From Hyphomicrobiales bacterium (GTDB lineage: Bacteria; Pseudomonadota; Alphaproteobacteria; Rhizobiales; JAJFHC01): a stretch of DNA of 14,286 nt. Made by a program: the position numbers and the translations under genes. The stretch spans positions 1-14,286 of the forward strand of contig JAJFHC010000205.1 of assembly GCA_021775835.1 (NCBI GenBank), written 5' to 3'. A model generated the notes under the pieces. The model saw only the letters and a program-made list of their open reading frames with translations, made no database searches and was not told the DNA's origin. Positions 1 through 6,967 of this stretch are shown in pieces; the stretch's first letter is position 1; each line of letters starts with the position of its first letter.

Positions 1-112
1 GCTGCGACGTATTGAGTTCCAAAGAAGCGCGGCTGAAATTGCACAATCGCGCCGCGCACTCGAACGCCACGAGAGATGCTGTCGAAGGCATTCGATAACG
101 GCGACGCCTCAT
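1..112 (-). CDS. LysR-family transcriptional regulator, N-terminal part only (cut by window edge)
   Basis: Reading the minus strand from ATG at 112 gives 37 codons open to the window edge. After a basic leader (MRRRRYR) it reads PSTASLVAFECAAR and then NFSRASLELNTSQ, the first helices of a LysR-type winged helix-turn-helix. The Pro-Ser/Leu...AFE-AAR...FSRA...EL-TQ pattern is that of the GcvA-like branch. A second in-frame ATG lies at 91, but the start at 112 is preferred: it includes the basic leader common in this branch and has GGAA about eight bases upstream. LysR proteins are usually about 300 residues and act as DNA-binding tetramers that respond to a small effector bound by the C-terminal domain, which is outside the window. 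The gene is divergent from the sulfotransferase-like gene with a 97-base gap, the classical arrangement for a LysR regulator and its target. The target assignment is inference; the family assignment is firm. Confidence 0.85.
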   Translation of the reverse strand, partial: MRRRRYRMPSTASLVAFECAARLCNFSRASLELNTSQ

Positions 113-209
113 ATCAATTCCGATATAGCATTTCTGACAAAATGATAGTTTCGTAAGAACCTCAATCACGTCACACTATGCCGTATTCGATAACCACGGG
201 CAAACTGTC
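113..209. promoter_or_regulatory. Divergent intergenic region with inverted repeats, candidate LysR operator
   Basis: This 97-base, AT-richer gap separates the divergent LysR and sulfotransferase-like genes. It holds the inverted repeat CATTT-N6-AAATG at 129-144. A second dyad, ATATC-N6-GATAT at 111-126, overlaps the regulator's start codon. A 10-base direct repeat ATTCGATAAC occurs at 185-194 and also at 90-99 inside the regulator's first codons. LysR proteins usually bind interrupted dyads in such gaps and repress their own gene. No convincing -35/-10 pair could be assigned, so the operator role is inferred from layout and symmetry only. Confidence 0.35.
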
Positions 210-965
210 ATGACACCTATTCTTTCACTCTGGGCGACACCCCGGTCGACTTCGACTGCTTTCGAATGGATGATGCGGCAGCGTGGCGATTTTGCCTGCC
301 GGCACGAACCTTTCGGCGAGGCCTGGTATCAAGGCGAGGACCTGCGCTGGCCGCGTGCGACCGACGACACCAAACGCACACCAGGGATCACTTTTGCCTC
401 AGTCTGGAGCGGTCTTCGCGCGGCGGCGGACCAGGGTCCGGTTTTCATCAAGGACTTTCCCCATCATGTGAAACACATGTGGGACGACGTATTTCTTGAC
501 GACTTCACCCACAGTTTCCTGATCCGCGACCCGGCAAAGGTGCTCACCTCAATGTTCAAGCATTGGGAAAATTTTGAACTCGTGGAAACCGGCTTTGTCG
601 AGCAACGCGAACTGTTCGACAGGATTACAGAGCGCGAAGGTTCAACGCCTCCCGTGATCGATTCGGACGACCTGCTCGAAGCACCGACTGTGGTCGTGGA
701 GGCATATTGCAAAGCCTTGAAAATTCCGTTTCTGGCAGACGCGCTCAGCTGGGAACCCGGCGACCGTGCGGAAGTAAGCTGGTACGATGGTGGATCGTGG
801 CACGACAACCTGCGCGGCAGCGACGGCCTGAAAGCCCAACCACGCCGGTATATCGACATCTCCCAGGCGCCCGATCACGTCAAGCGCATGTACGATATTG
901 TGTTGCCGCATTACGAGACGCTCCATGCGCATCGTCTGTGCGCAAACAGCGATCAACCGACCTGA
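210..965 (+). CDS. Sulfotransferase-like P-loop protein
   Basis: The 251-residue product has the sulfotransferase-fold signature. A 5'-phosphosulfate-binding type loop lies at the N-terminus (WATPRSTSTAF, residues 8-18), and a 3'-phosphate-binding segment IRDPAKVLTS lies at about 105-114, with Arg106 and Ser114 in the expected places. HEPF at 32-35 and the Lys81-Asp82 region resemble bacterial members annotated only as sulfotransferase family. Proteins of this type would transfer sulfate from PAPS to a small-molecule hydroxyl or amine in the cytoplasm; the acceptor cannot be predicted. There is no signal peptide or membrane segment. The ATG at 210 starts directly before the conserved beta strand, so little N-terminus can be missing, although the ribosome binding site is weak. 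A crotonase-family gene follows after 122 bases on the same strand, and the LysR gene upstream is divergent. The family call is good. The true substrate, and whether it is a sulfotransferase rather than a related P-loop protein, is unknown. Confidence 0.75.
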   Translation: MTPILSLWATPRSTSTAFEWMMRQRGDFACRHEPFGEAWYQGEDLRWPRATDDTKRTPGITFASVWSGLRAAADQGPVFIKDFPHHVKHMWDDVFLDDFTHSFLIRDPAKVLTSMFKHWENFELVETGFVEQRELFDRITEREGSTPPVIDSDDLLEAPTVVVEAYCKALKIPFLADALSWEPGDRAEVSWYDGGSWHDNLRGSDGLKAQPRRYIDISQAPDHVKRMYDIVLPHYETLHAHRLCANSDQPT

Positions 966-1006
966 CGACCTTCATGCTGCCGACTATCTGGGGCTCTTGG
1001 AACAGG

Positions 1007-1043
1007 GCCATGCCACAGGTTTCCCTGTGCCGGCAGCCATGGC
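1007..1043. repeat. Imperfect hairpin between the sulfotransferase-like and crotonase genes
   Basis: An inner perfect stem CACAGG-TTTC-CCTGTG (1014-1029) sits inside an outer pair GCCATG (1007-1012) and CATGGC (1038-1043), with an asymmetric bulge. It is not followed by a T run, so it does not look like a standard intrinsic terminator. It could be an mRNA structure between two co-transcribed genes, or chance in GC-rich DNA. Confidence 0.3.
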
Positions 1044-1087
1044 ATAGTCCCGCTCCTGTTCGAAAACCAGCTAACATCGGGACCATT

Positions 1088-1903
1088 ATGTCAGACGTCA
1101 TATCAACAACCGACGCCACCTTGACCCTCAAGGACGGGGTCGCCACCTTGACCCTCAACCGCGACGGCCTGCGCAATGCGTTGACCGGAACAACACTGGT
1201 CGATGACATCGTCAATACGATAACCTGGGCCAACCGGTGCACTGATGTTCGGGTGATCGTTTTGACCGGCGCAGGAAGTGCGTTCTCGGCCGGGGGCAAC
1301 ATCAAGGAGATGCGTGACCGCACAGGCGCCTTTGCGGGTAATGTCGCCGAAGTAGAAGCGATATATCGTGCCGGCATCCAGCGAATGCCGCTCGCGGTTC
1401 ATGGAGCAGAGGTCCCCATAATCGCTGCCGTAAACGGGGCAGCCATCGGAGCCGGATGTGATCTGGCATGCATGTGCGACATCAGGATCGGCTCAACCGC
1501 TGCCGCCTTTGGCGAGACATTTGCAAACCTCGGGATCATTCCCGGAGACGGTGGCGCCTGGTTCCTGCAGCGTCTTGTGGGGTATCAGCGTGCTGCGGAA
1601 ATGACCATCACAGGCCGGATTGTCAAAGCCGATGAGGCGAAGGACCTGGGGCTGTTGCTTGAAATAACCGAACCAGAAAACCTTCTGGACCGGGCCCAGG
1701 AGATCGCCACCCAGATTGCCGCCAAGCCACCCCAGGCCCTGCGTTATACCAAACGCTTGCTCAAACTTGCCCAGCGCATGGAACTGCCGGAGTTTCTGGA
1801 CATGTGCGCGACGTTCCAGGGCATCTGTCACAACACGGAAGACCACAGCGAAGCGGTCGCGGCATTTCTGGAAAAACGGCCGGCGAAGTTCACCGGCCGC
1901 TAA
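1088..1903 (+). CDS. Enoyl-CoA hydratase/isomerase (crotonase) family protein
   Basis: The reading frame is open far upstream, but the ATG at 1088 gives a normal crotonase of 271 residues beginning just before the first beta strand. The oxyanion-hole segments are clear: AFSAGGNIKEM at about 65-75 and NGAAIGAGCDLACMCD at about 116-131. The active-site stretch FGETFANLGIIPGDGGAW runs from 141 to 158. Aligned by eye with rat mitochondrial enoyl-CoA hydratase, the first catalytic Glu position is Phe145, with Glu143 two residues earlier. An Asp (154) stands in the PGxGG turn, and the second catalytic Glu is kept as Glu171 (RAAEM). The family acts on acyl-CoA thioesters as cytosolic trimers or hexamers. 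The altered residues make simple hydratase activity uncertain, and an isomerase or a hydratase on an unusual CoA ester is possible. It lies downstream of the sulfotransferase-like gene and converges on msrA with 22 bases between. Confidence 0.85.
   Translation: MSDVISTTDATLTLKDGVATLTLNRDGLRNALTGTTLVDDIVNTITWANRCTDVRVIVLTGAGSAFSAGGNIKEMRDRTGAFAGNVAEVEAIYRAGIQRMPLAVHGAEVPIIAAVNGAAIGAGCDLACMCDIRIGSTAAAFGETFANLGIIPGDGGAWFLQRLVGYQRAAEMTITGRIVKADEAKDLGLLLEITEPENLLDRAQEIATQIAAKPPQALRYTKRLLKLAQRMELPEFLDMCATFQGICHNTEDHSEAVAAFLEKRPAKFTGR
1877..1899. repeat. GC hairpin at the 3' end of the crotonase gene
   Basis: A perfect 7-base inverted repeat, CGGCCGG (1877-1883) and CCGGCCG (1893-1899) with a 9-base loop, ends two bases before the TAA stop. 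No T run follows, only TAACATTAATTC. It could weakly terminate transcription between the convergent crotonase and msrA genes, or be chance in GC-rich coding DNA. Confidence 0.3.
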
Positions 1904-1925
1904 CATTAATTCAAAGATGCTGTCG

Positions 1926-2570
1926 TCAGCTCTGCGGAATCCCGTCGCGGGCTTCGTCGCCCCATAGAGACTTCACTCTTGCATCACGCCCACAACTCCG
2001 GCGGTAGAAGGAATAACGCAGCGGATTCTTGTTGTGATAGTCCTGATGGTAATCTTCGGCCGGATAGAATTTCACCTTGTCACGAATTTCGGTGACGATC
2101 GGCTTTTTGAGAAGCTTGGAGTCATCAATACTCTTCTTTGAGTTTTCCGCTTTTTTCTTCTGGTCGTCATTCGAAGCGAAAATGGCGGTGAGGTAACTGG
2201 TGCCCCTGTCACAAAACTGGCCTCCCGCGTCGGTCGGATCTACCGTGCGCCAGAACGTGTGCAACAGTTGATCGTATGTCACTACCTTCGGGTCGAAAAC
2301 GATCTTGACCGCCTCGAAATGCCCGGTGTCATCATAGGAGACCTGTTTATATGTCGGGTTATCGGTATGGCCGCCGGCATATCCGGATGTGGTTTCGAGA
2401 ACGCCGGGGACCTTGTCGAAATCCGATTCAACACACCAGAAACAGCCGCCAGCAAAAATCGCAACATTGCTTTCGCTGTCGGCCGCCTTCACCACGGTCG
2501 GCCTCGCGCCCAGTGCAACAACGACAACTGCTGCAAACAACAGCATTCCTCTAAAGTTGACCAACGACAT
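1926..2570 (-). CDS. msrA: Periplasmic peptide-methionine (S)-S-oxide reductase MsrA
   Basis: The 214-residue product has the MsrA signature GGCFWC at 41-46, with Cys43 as the catalytic residue that attacks the sulfoxide. The family segments GYAGG (63-67), GHFEAV with Glu86 (83-88) and EDYHQDY (172-178) follow. A C-terminal cysteine in RRSCGRDAR (Cys193) is placed as a resolving cysteine. Residues 1-30 form a signal peptide, with a hydrophobic core LLFAAVVVVALG and an Ala-rich end VVKAA, so the enzyme is probably exported and repairs oxidised methionine in periplasmic proteins. Most cytosolic MsrA proteins lack this segment. The start at 2570 is fixed by a strong ribosome binding site. It is a lone gene on the minus strand, divergent from the hydroxyacid dehydrogenase and convergent with the crotonase gene; no msrB is adjacent. 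Identification is very secure, and export is well supported by the leader. Confidence 0.95.
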   Translation of the reverse strand: MSLVNFRGMLLFAAVVVVALGARPTVVKAADSESNVAIFAGGCFWCVESDFDKVPGVLETTSGYAGGHTDNPTYKQVSYDDTGHFEAVKIVFDPKVVTYDQLLHTFWRTVDPTDAGGQFCDRGTSYLTAIFASNDDQKKKAENSKKSIDDSKLLKKPIVTEIRDKVKFYPAEDYHQDYHNKNPLRYSFYRRSCGRDARVKSLWGDEARDGIPQS

Positions 2571-2577
2571 ATAAAAT

Positions 2578-2583
2578 CCTCCT
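2578..2583 (-). promoter_or_regulatory. Strong Shine-Dalgarno site for msrA
   Basis: On the minus strand AGGAGG stands seven bases before the ATG at 2570. It is a perfect anti-16S match, decides the msrA start, and is the strongest ribosome binding site noticed in this window. Confidence 0.85.
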
Positions 2584-2794
2584 AGCCTCGCTCAAGTAAA
2601 TCGTGTGCCGTCATAGCCCGGATCACGACATCATCCGTGCAACGACTGCGTTAATCCCTTTATAAGCGCTGGCAGACCGATAACCAGTTAAGATCACGAA
2701 ATTCTGAAGAGTGTTGACCGCCGCGTTTAGCAACTCCATTCTGCAATTCTGATGATCAAGGGACTTCGGCAATCTTGGGGCGCCAGGTCAGAAA
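2584..2794. other. Divergent intergenic region msrA / hydroxyacid dehydrogenase
   Basis: These 211 bases must hold the promoters for both divergent genes. No -35/-10 pair with acceptable spacing was found on either strand and no open frame looks coding. There is no obvious operator palindrome. Confidence 0.5.
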
Positions 2795-3769
2795 ATGGGG
2801 ATGGTGATGAAACTTCTGGTCAACGGCGCAGCGGAGTTCGATGAAGTGCCACTCCTTGGATCTATCAAGGGACAATTTGATGTGGCGTTCGCCCCGGATG
2901 GCGAGGCGTTGGCTGAACAACTGCCAGGCGCGGAAGTTCTTTTGGGCTGGAATTTTCGAGGCAAGGAACTCCAGAACAGCTGGCACCTTGCTGATAGCCT
3001 GAAGTGGATCCACTGGTGTGGCGCCGGTGTCGATGCGGTGCTGTTTCCGGCATTGTCGGAGAGTACCGTGACGTTGACCAATGCGCGTGGCATTTTTGAC
3101 CGGGCCATGGCGGAGTATGTACTTGCGATGATCCTGTCCGACGCAAAGCACCTTCGAGAGACCTACCGGCTTCAGGAAAGGTCGACCTGGCAACATCGTC
3201 TGACCGACCGGATCAGTGGACGTCGTGTTGTCATCGTCGGTGTCGGCAGCATCGGCCGCGAAGTCGCCCGACTGTTGAAGGCAGCCGGCATGACCGTCGA
3301 GGGCGTCGGTCGCTCAGGGCGGCCGGGAGATGAAGAGTTCGATGTCATTCATGCGCAATCGGACGTGACTTCTGCGATCGGCTCGGCCGACTGGGTCGTC
3401 GGTATTCTTCCCTCGACAGCAGAGACGGATGGATTCTTCTCGACTGAGTTCTTCTCCGCAATGAAACCGTCTGCGCGGTTCATGAACCTCGGCCGCGGAC
3501 GCTCACTTGACGACGAGGCCTTGCTCGACGCACTGGACCGAGGCGTAATCGCCGGCGCAATGCTGGATGTGTATTCCACGGAACCATTGCCCGAGGACCA
3601 CGCTTTCTGGAGCACAGCGGGCCTTACCGTCTCACCTCATATGTCGGGCGACTACGTTGGCTTCGAGGAGGATGTGGCTCGACAGTTCCTCGACAACCTG
3701 ACGCGCTACCGCCAGAGCGAACCCTTGATAAACGTTGTCGACAAAAAACTTGGATTCGTTCGTCCCTGA
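2795..3769 (+). CDS. D-2-hydroxyacid dehydrogenase, glyoxylate/hydroxypyruvate reductase-like
   Basis: The 324-residue product belongs to the D-isomer-specific 2-hydroxyacid dehydrogenase family, which interconverts 2-keto acids and D-2-hydroxy acids with NAD(P)H in the cytoplasm. The dinucleotide fold shows VGVGSIG (148-154, Gly149-x-Gly151-x-x-Gly154). The catalytic set is complete: Arg234 in NLGRG, Glu263 in DVYSTEPLP and His282 in SPHMSG. After the second beta strand the sequence reads GRSGR (172-176). A basic/Ser pair there usually indicates NADPH preference, as in GhrA-type reductases. WIHWCGAGVD (71-80) corresponds to the substrate-loop region. The start is ambiguous: ATG occurs at 2795, 2801 and 2807, and GGGG at 2797-2800 could serve the ATG at 2807, giving an MKLLVNG start typical of the family. 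The gene ends four bases before the end of the convergent kinase gene. The substrate is inferred only at subfamily level. Confidence 0.88.
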   Translation: MGMVMKLLVNGAAEFDEVPLLGSIKGQFDVAFAPDGEALAEQLPGAEVLLGWNFRGKELQNSWHLADSLKWIHWCGAGVDAVLFPALSESTVTLTNARGIFDRAMAEYVLAMILSDAKHLRETYRLQERSTWQHRLTDRISGRRVVIVGVGSIGREVARLLKAAGMTVEGVGRSGRPGDEEFDVIHAQSDVTSAIGSADWVVGILPSTAETDGFFSTEFFSAMKPSARFMNLGRGRSLDDEALLDALDRGVIAGAMLDVYSTEPLPEDHAFWSTAGLTVSPHMSGDYVGFEEDVARQFLDNLTRYRQSEPLINVVDKKLGFVRP

Positions 3770-3773
3770 TCGG

Positions 3774-5825
3774 TCAACCGACCAGTTCCAGGTCAGATTC
3801 CTTGCTTTTCTGGATCCATTTGAAAAGCATGTCGCGCAGCGGGTTAAGGGCGATGGGTTTGGGCAGATAATCGTCCATGCCGGCGTCGAGGCAGCGTTTT
3901 CTGTCATTTTCCATGACATGAGCCGTCAGGCCGATGATTGGCACACGACGACCTGCGATTCCCGCTTCAAATTCGCGAATTGACCGGGTCGCCTCGTAAC
4001 CGTCCATCTCAGGCATGGAGACGTCCATCAAGACGATGTCGGCGCCCTCCTCGCGATAACTCTCCAAAGCGAGCCGGCCGTTGTCCGCAATTCTCAACTC
4101 GATCGGCAACCCCTCAAGCATCTGCTGAACAACAAACTGGTTGATCTGATTGTCCTCTGCCAGCAGTATTCGGCCCATTCCTCTGGAAACTTGATCACGC
4201 GCCGGCGTGTCTTTCCGCAAGGTTCCTGATTCCGCAATCTCAGAAACGCGCTGATCGTTCTCGGATAGAATTTTGGCGACTGTTTCCTGAAGGAGTTTCG
4301 CACGTGCCGGTTTCAGCAGGTGCCCTTCAACGCCCATGTCCCTGAATTTCTTGCCGTCGGCCTGTTGGCCGACAGATGTCAAAAGGACGAGCGGGACATC
4401 CGAAATCTCGTGTTCGGCGCGGATCAATTGTGCAAGTTGACCACCGTCGAGGTTCGGCATCTGAAAATCAAGGATCGCGATATCGAAGGGAGTGCCGTTG
4501 CGCTTGGCTTCCCGCATCAGATCAAGGGCCTCGAGCCCCGCCGATGCGCAAACCGGTTCCATGCCCCAGGCCGTGGCCTGCTCATGCACGATACGCCGGT
4601 TCAATTCGATGTCATCCACCACCAGCAAGCGCCGCCCGGTCAAGTCGCATGGGAGAGGCACATGGCCCCGCTTGGGATCGCCCTTCGTTAGAGTGACTGC
4701 GAACCAGAACGCTGACCCTTCCCCTTCAACTGACGATACGCCAATGCTACCGTCCATCAATTCGACAAGACGTTTGGAGATCGCCAGGCCAAGGCCGGTT
4801 CCACCGTGCAGTCTGGTGGTTGAGTTATCAACCTGCTCGAACTTGTCAAATATCCCCGAGAGCCGGCCTTCCGGTATCCCCGATCCCGTATCTGCCACGG
4901 TTATCTTGACAGCGACACCATCGGCTTGTCCTTGCTCCACAACATCGACATCGAGAAACACATGACCATGTGTGGTGAACTTGACGGCGTTTCCAACAAG
5001 ATTGGTGATTATCTGCCGGATACGCCCGGCATCGCCGACCAACGTTTCCGGCAAATCCGGTGCACATCGCATAACCAGCTCCAGGTTTTTTTCTTCCGCC
5101 TGGCTTGCCAGCAACGTGGCGACGTCCTCTACGGCCGCTCGCAAATCGAAACTGAGAGGATCTAGTTCCAGCTTGCCTGCTTCGACTTTGGCGAAATCGA
5201 GGATGTCGTTGATAATCGTGATCAGCGCGGAACCCGATTTCGAAATCGTTTCGACGCACATATGTTGTTTTTCATCGAGACCCGTATTGCTCAGGATCTC
5301 CGCCATGCCGAGGACACCGTTCATGGGTGTCCGGATTTCATGGCTCATGTTGGCGAGGAATTCGGACTTTGCCAGAGCTGCAGCGTCTGCCTTCTCCAGA
5401 GCGATGTTCAAATCCAGTTCCCGCTGTTTAACGTCCGTAATGTCGGTCAGGGTGCCAATCATGTAGAGCGGGTGGCCGTCACCGTCCCATTCTGCCGCCA
5501 TGGCACGATCCAGGACCCAGCAAATGCTGCCATCCTTGTGAAGATACCTGTACTCGGCCTCGGACACACCGCTTGTCACCGCATCATCCCACTCCTGAAC
5601 GGCGCCCTTCAGGTCGTCGGGATGGATGCAATTGTTCCAGTCTTCATCCAGCATGTGATCCCGCGACATCCCGGTGAGTTCGTGAAATTTGTCGTTTGCG
5701 TAGAGGATGTTGCCGGATGCGTCGGCAAAGTAAATCCCGTTAGGGAGAACGTCCGACAGCAGTTCGAGGAACCGCGCGTTATCCGTGGGAAGCGGTGTTT
5801 GACCTGAAAGTGTCATCGAAATCAT
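3774..5825 (-). CDS. Cytosolic PAS hybrid sensor histidine kinase with two receiver domains
   Basis: The 683-residue product has no membrane segment. In order it has a PAS domain of PAS_3 type (about 20-132, with the PAC-like end IGTLTDITDVKQRE) and a short coiled linker. Next comes a HisKA domain with phospho-acceptor His162 in SHEIRTPMNG. The HATPase domain follows, with Asn279 in NLVGNA, DTGSGIP at 312-318 and GGTGLGL at 341-347. REC1 (about 399-520) has Asp404/Asp405, acceptor Asp453, Thr483 and Lys505. REC2 (about 551-672) has Glu557/Asp558, acceptor Asp601, Thr634 and Lys656. All catalytic residues of the kinase and both receivers are intact. There is no HPt domain, so phosphate must pass to an HPt protein elsewhere or be regulated within the protein. 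The PAS ligand is unknown. A second ATG at 5816 is possible, with GGATGA upstream. It is tail to tail with the dehydrogenase and divergent from the EamA transporter, and no output regulator is adjacent. Confidence 0.92.
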   Translation of the reverse strand: MISMTLSGQTPLPTDNARFLELLSDVLPNGIYFADASGNILYANDKFHELTGMSRDHMLDEDWNNCIHPDDLKGAVQEWDDAVTSGVSEAEYRYLHKDGSICWVLDRAMAAEWDGDGHPLYMIGTLTDITDVKQRELDLNIALEKADAAALAKSEFLANMSHEIRTPMNGVLGMAEILSNTGLDEKQHMCVETISKSGSALITIINDILDFAKVEAGKLELDPLSFDLRAAVEDVATLLASQAEEKNLELVMRCAPDLPETLVGDAGRIRQIITNLVGNAVKFTTHGHVFLDVDVVEQGQADGVAVKITVADTGSGIPEGRLSGIFDKFEQVDNSTTRLHGGTGLGLAISKRLVELMDGSIGVSSVEGEGSAFWFAVTLTKGDPKRGHVPLPCDLTGRRLLVVDDIELNRRIVHEQATAWGMEPVCASAGLEALDLMREAKRNGTPFDIAILDFQMPNLDGGQLAQLIRAEHEISDVPLVLLTSVGQQADGKKFRDMGVEGHLLKPARAKLLQETVAKILSENDQRVSEIAESGTLRKDTPARDQVSRGMGRILLAEDNQINQFVVQQMLEGLPIELRIADNGRLALESYREEGADIVLMDVSMPEMDGYEATRSIREFEAGIAGRRVPIIGLTAHVMENDRKRCLDAGMDDYLPKPIALNPLRDMLFKWIQKSKESDLELVG

Positions 5826-6070
5826 CCAAACGCGTAAATCGTATAATCTGAACTCTCCAAGCCCAGCATCAAAAATGCACTAAAAATGACAATATTTTAT
5901 AAAGAACGACCTCATTTGCAGGTCCGGTAACTTCAAATTGCGCGTTGTATTTCCTTGCAGAGTTACAGGACTCAAAGCCTACCGAAGGCTGGCCTGCCAA
6001 ATTGCTTCTGATGTCCACGGCTGCATGCGATAATGCACTTGCGTTCTAACCTGTCCGGGACCTCCGCACC
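5826..6070. promoter_or_regulatory. Divergent intergenic region, PAS kinase / EamA transporter
   Basis: These 245 bases are markedly AT-rich near the kinase side (about 5865-5915). They contain the near-repeat AAAAATGCAC (5871-5880) and AAAAATGAC (5882-5890), followed by AATATTTTATAAAG. The AT-rich block probably holds the kinase promoter on the minus strand, but no hexamer pair is good enough to assign. On the transporter side, TGCGATAAT (6026-6034) resembles an extended -10 element with a poor -35. Confidence 0.4.
6026..6034 (+). promoter_or_regulatory. Candidate extended -10 element for the transporter operon
   Basis: TGCGATAAT matches the extended -10 pattern TGn plus GATAAT, one base off TATAAT. 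It would place a transcription start near 6041, about 30 bases before the GTG at 6071. The -35 position (TTCTGA, 6006-6011) matches poorly, so this is tentative. Confidence 0.25.
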
Positions 6071-6949
6071 GTGTACTCCGTCATTGTTGCCGTAGCTCTC
6101 CTCGCCGTCGTCATCTGGGGTGCATCGCCGGTTGCGGCGAAAATTGCGGTTGCAGATCTTTCACCGATGGCGGTGGCAATTCTGCGTACCGTTCTGGGCG
6201 GTCTCGCTGCCCTGCCGCTGGCATTGGCGTTGAGAATCCCGTTGCCCTCATCCCGAGCAGACAGGTTTCTGCTGGCGCTTTCGGGATTTTGCGGTTTCGT
6301 GGGCTTTCCCGTGTTTTTCACATTAGGTGTGAATCTGACGTCGGCAAACCACGCCTCGATGATTCTGGCGAGTTTGCCGGTGTTCACAGGCGCCATAGCG
6401 ATGTTCTGGGACAACACGCGACCGAAGCGTTTGTGGTGGGTCGGTTGCGCGATTGCCCTATGCGGTGAAGTTCTTCTCATTTCGTTCAAGAACGGGGACG
6501 GCGGCGGCGCAGATGCTTCTCTGGCAGGAGATCTTCTTGTGCTGTTTTCCAATGTTTTTGCGTCGCTGGGATATGTCGCTGGTGGCCGCCTCCAGCGGTC
6601 GGGCTATCCGTCTACAGGCACGACGTTCTGGGGCGTGGCCCTCTTTGCACTGGTTCTCATCCCGATAACGCCATTCTTCCTTAGTGGTATTGATTTTGCT
6701 GAAGTGCCGGTGATTACCTGGTTCGCCATCGCTTACCTCGCCGTCGGCGTTACCGTGGTCGGGTACGTATTGTGGTACTGGGCGCTCGGCAAAGGCGGCA
6801 TTGAGCGGATAGGCCTGCTGCAATTCTTCCAGCCTGTTTCCGGCGTAGTCCTTGCGGCGCTCTTGCTCAGCGAGACTGTCACCGTCTACTTTGTTGGCGC
6901 TTCCGTAGTGATTCTCGCGGGGGTCTGGCTGGCAATCAATGCAAAATAG
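6071..6949 (+). CDS. EamA-family (DMT superfamily) transporter
   Basis: The 292-residue product is almost wholly hydrophobic, with about ten membrane helices in two repeated EamA halves (about 4-138 and 152-289). The first helix carries WGASPVAAK (16-24), the typical EamA start. The second half has the matching GVTVVGYVLWYWALGKGGIERIG segment before the last two helices, with the family's LxExxT-like signal SETVT at 267-271. DMT/EamA proteins in the inner membrane move amino acids, nucleosides or other small metabolites, often as exporters. The substrate cannot be read from sequence. Translation starts at GTG 6071 directly before the first helix, with only a weak ribosome binding site. The stop is 18 bases before the ATG of the thiamine-diphosphate enzyme, so the two genes are surely co-transcribed and may share a metabolite. 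The family call is firm and the transported compound unknown. Confidence 0.88.
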   Translation: MYSVIVAVALLAVVIWGASPVAAKIAVADLSPMAVAILRTVLGGLAALPLALALRIPLPSSRADRFLLALSGFCGFVGFPVFFTLGVNLTSANHASMILASLPVFTGAIAMFWDNTRPKRLWWVGCAIALCGEVLLISFKNGDGGGADASLAGDLLVLFSNVFASLGYVAGGRLQRSGYPSTGTTFWGVALFALVLIPITPFFLSGIDFAEVPVITWFAIAYLAVGVTVVGYVLWYWALGKGGIERIGLLQFFQPVSGVVLAALLLSETVTVYFVGASVVILAGVWLAINAK

Positions 6950-6967
6950 CCTGGATTGGATTACCTG

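Noticed and set aside
707..1087. Extension of the first crotonase frame upstream to 707
   Set aside because: It would add 127 residues overlapping the sulfotransferase-like gene and unlike any crotonase N-terminus. The ATG at 1088 gives a normal protein.
3767..3790. GGTC-AACC-GACC mini hairpin between the convergent dehydrogenase and kinase genes
   Set aside because: Only four base pairs and no T run, so not a credible terminator.
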